DNA of 6,455 bases from an uncultured Enterobacter sp. Its GTDB lineage: Bacteria; Pseudomonadota; Gammaproteobacteria; Enterobacterales; Enterobacteriaceae. Below the pieces are notes generated by a model. The model was not told the DNA's origin. It ran no database searches and saw nothing but the letters and a program-made list of their open reading frames with translations. Every line of letters starts with the position of its first letter. The stretch's first letter is position 1. Positions 6,200 through 6,455 of this stretch are shown piece by piece. The translations under genes were made by a program, and so were the position numbers. The stretch spans positions 1 to 6,455 of the forward strand of contig CAMKZP010000223.1 in assembly GCA_946477805.1 (NCBI GenBank). Direction: 5' to 3'.

Positions 6200-6204
6200 T
6201 GAAA
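6176..6204 (-). promoter_or_regulatory. Candidate promoter for ybjQ-amiD
   Basis: On the minus strand a good -10 element, GATAAT (6181-6176, 5/6 of consensus), lies 17 nt from a poor -35, TTTCAA (6204-6199, 3/6). The predicted start near 6169 would give a leader of roughly 35 nt. Read by eye only. Confidence 0.35.
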
Positions 6205-6218
6205 GGATAGTTAATAAA

Positions 6219-6224
6219 TAAGGA
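6219..6224 (+). promoter_or_regulatory. Ribosome binding site of ybjP
   Basis: TAAGGA stands seven bases before the ATG at 6232 and supports that start. Confidence 0.7.
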
Positions 6225-6231
6225 AATCAAC

Positions 6232-6455
6232 ATGCGCTACTCTGCTTTAACGCTTTTAGTGCCTTGCGCGCTGGTGCTCAGCGCGTGCACCACCCCGGTC
6301 ACGCCAGCCTTTAAGGATATCGGTACCCGCAGCGGCCCCTGCATTGACGGCGGCCCGGATACCGTGGCGCAACAGTTCTATGATTATCGCATTCAGCATC
6401 GCGGTAACGACCTCACCGCCCTGCGTCCTTACCTGAGCGACGGGCTGGCAAAACT
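6232..6455 (+). CDS. ybjP: YbjP lipoprotein, 3'-truncated by window edge
   Basis: Only the first 74 codons are in the window, with the frame still open at the right edge; the E. coli protein is about 171 aa. The N-terminus MRYSALTLLVPCALVLSAC is a lipoprotein signal with lipobox LSAC and Cys19; Thr20 at +2 favours the outer membrane. The mature part starts TTPVTPAFKDIGTRSGPC and continues through VAQQFYDYRI and LTALRPYLSDGLAKL. This matches E. coli YbjP, which I believe belongs to the DUF3828 family. Recent structural work on E. coli has reported YbjP as a partner of TolC in efflux assemblies; I recall this from the literature and cannot show it from the sequence. The ATG at 6232 has a ribosome binding site seven bases upstream. 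It is transcribed divergently from ybjQ. Confidence 0.93.
   Translation, partial: MRYSALTLLVPCALVLSACTTPVTPAFKDIGTRSGPCIDGGPDTVAQQFYDYRIQHRGNDLTALRPYLSDGLAK

Noticed and set aside
1..6455. A new defence, mobile or biosynthetic system
   Set aside because: All genes match a known, conserved enterobacterial gene order and fill the window with short spacers. No transposase, integrase, attachment site, CRISPR-like repeat or compositional break is visible.

Overview
The window is a stretch of conserved enterobacterial core chromosome. It carries, in order, poxB (3' part), ltaE (frameshifted), ybjT, ybjS, then amiD and ybjQ on the opposite strand, and the start of ybjP. This matches the gene order I remember from Escherichia coli K-12, and the proteins resemble the E. 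coli ones residue for residue over long stretches. High GC with GC-rich third positions suggests an Enterobacter/Lelliottia/Klebsiella-type member of the Enterobacteriaceae rather than Escherichia itself. The species cannot be fixed from sequence reading alone.

Plus strand, 2-4948: poxB (pyruvate:quinone oxidoreductase, residues 122-572 by E. coli numbering) is followed after 38 nt by ltaE (low-specificity L-threonine aldolase), then by ybjT and ybjS, two atypical SDR-family Rossmann proteins of unknown function. The poxB-ltaE-ybjT genes are packed tightly and ybjT's ribosome binding site overlaps the ltaE stop codon. ybjS follows after a 92-nt spacer that may hold its own weak promoter. A stem-loop plus T-tract at 4976-5003 ends the rightward unit.

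Minus strand, 6134-4984: ybjQ (small conserved protein of the YbjQ/DUF74 family) and amiD (outer-membrane lipoprotein N-acetylmuramoyl-L-alanine amidase) overlap by ATGA and are probably one transcript. A 97-nt divergent promoter region separates ybjQ from ybjP, a lipoprotein gene cut off by the right edge of the window.

The main departure from the expected core layout is in ltaE. The reading frame is broken by what looks like a 2-nt loss in codon 130, directly beside a perfect 7-bp inverted repeat. PLP-binding Lys197 is thereby separated from His83 and His126. This is either a real lineage-specific pseudogene or a sequencing/assembly error at a hairpin. I see no mobile element, CRISPR array, RNA gene or defence-type cassette, and no convincing undescribed system.
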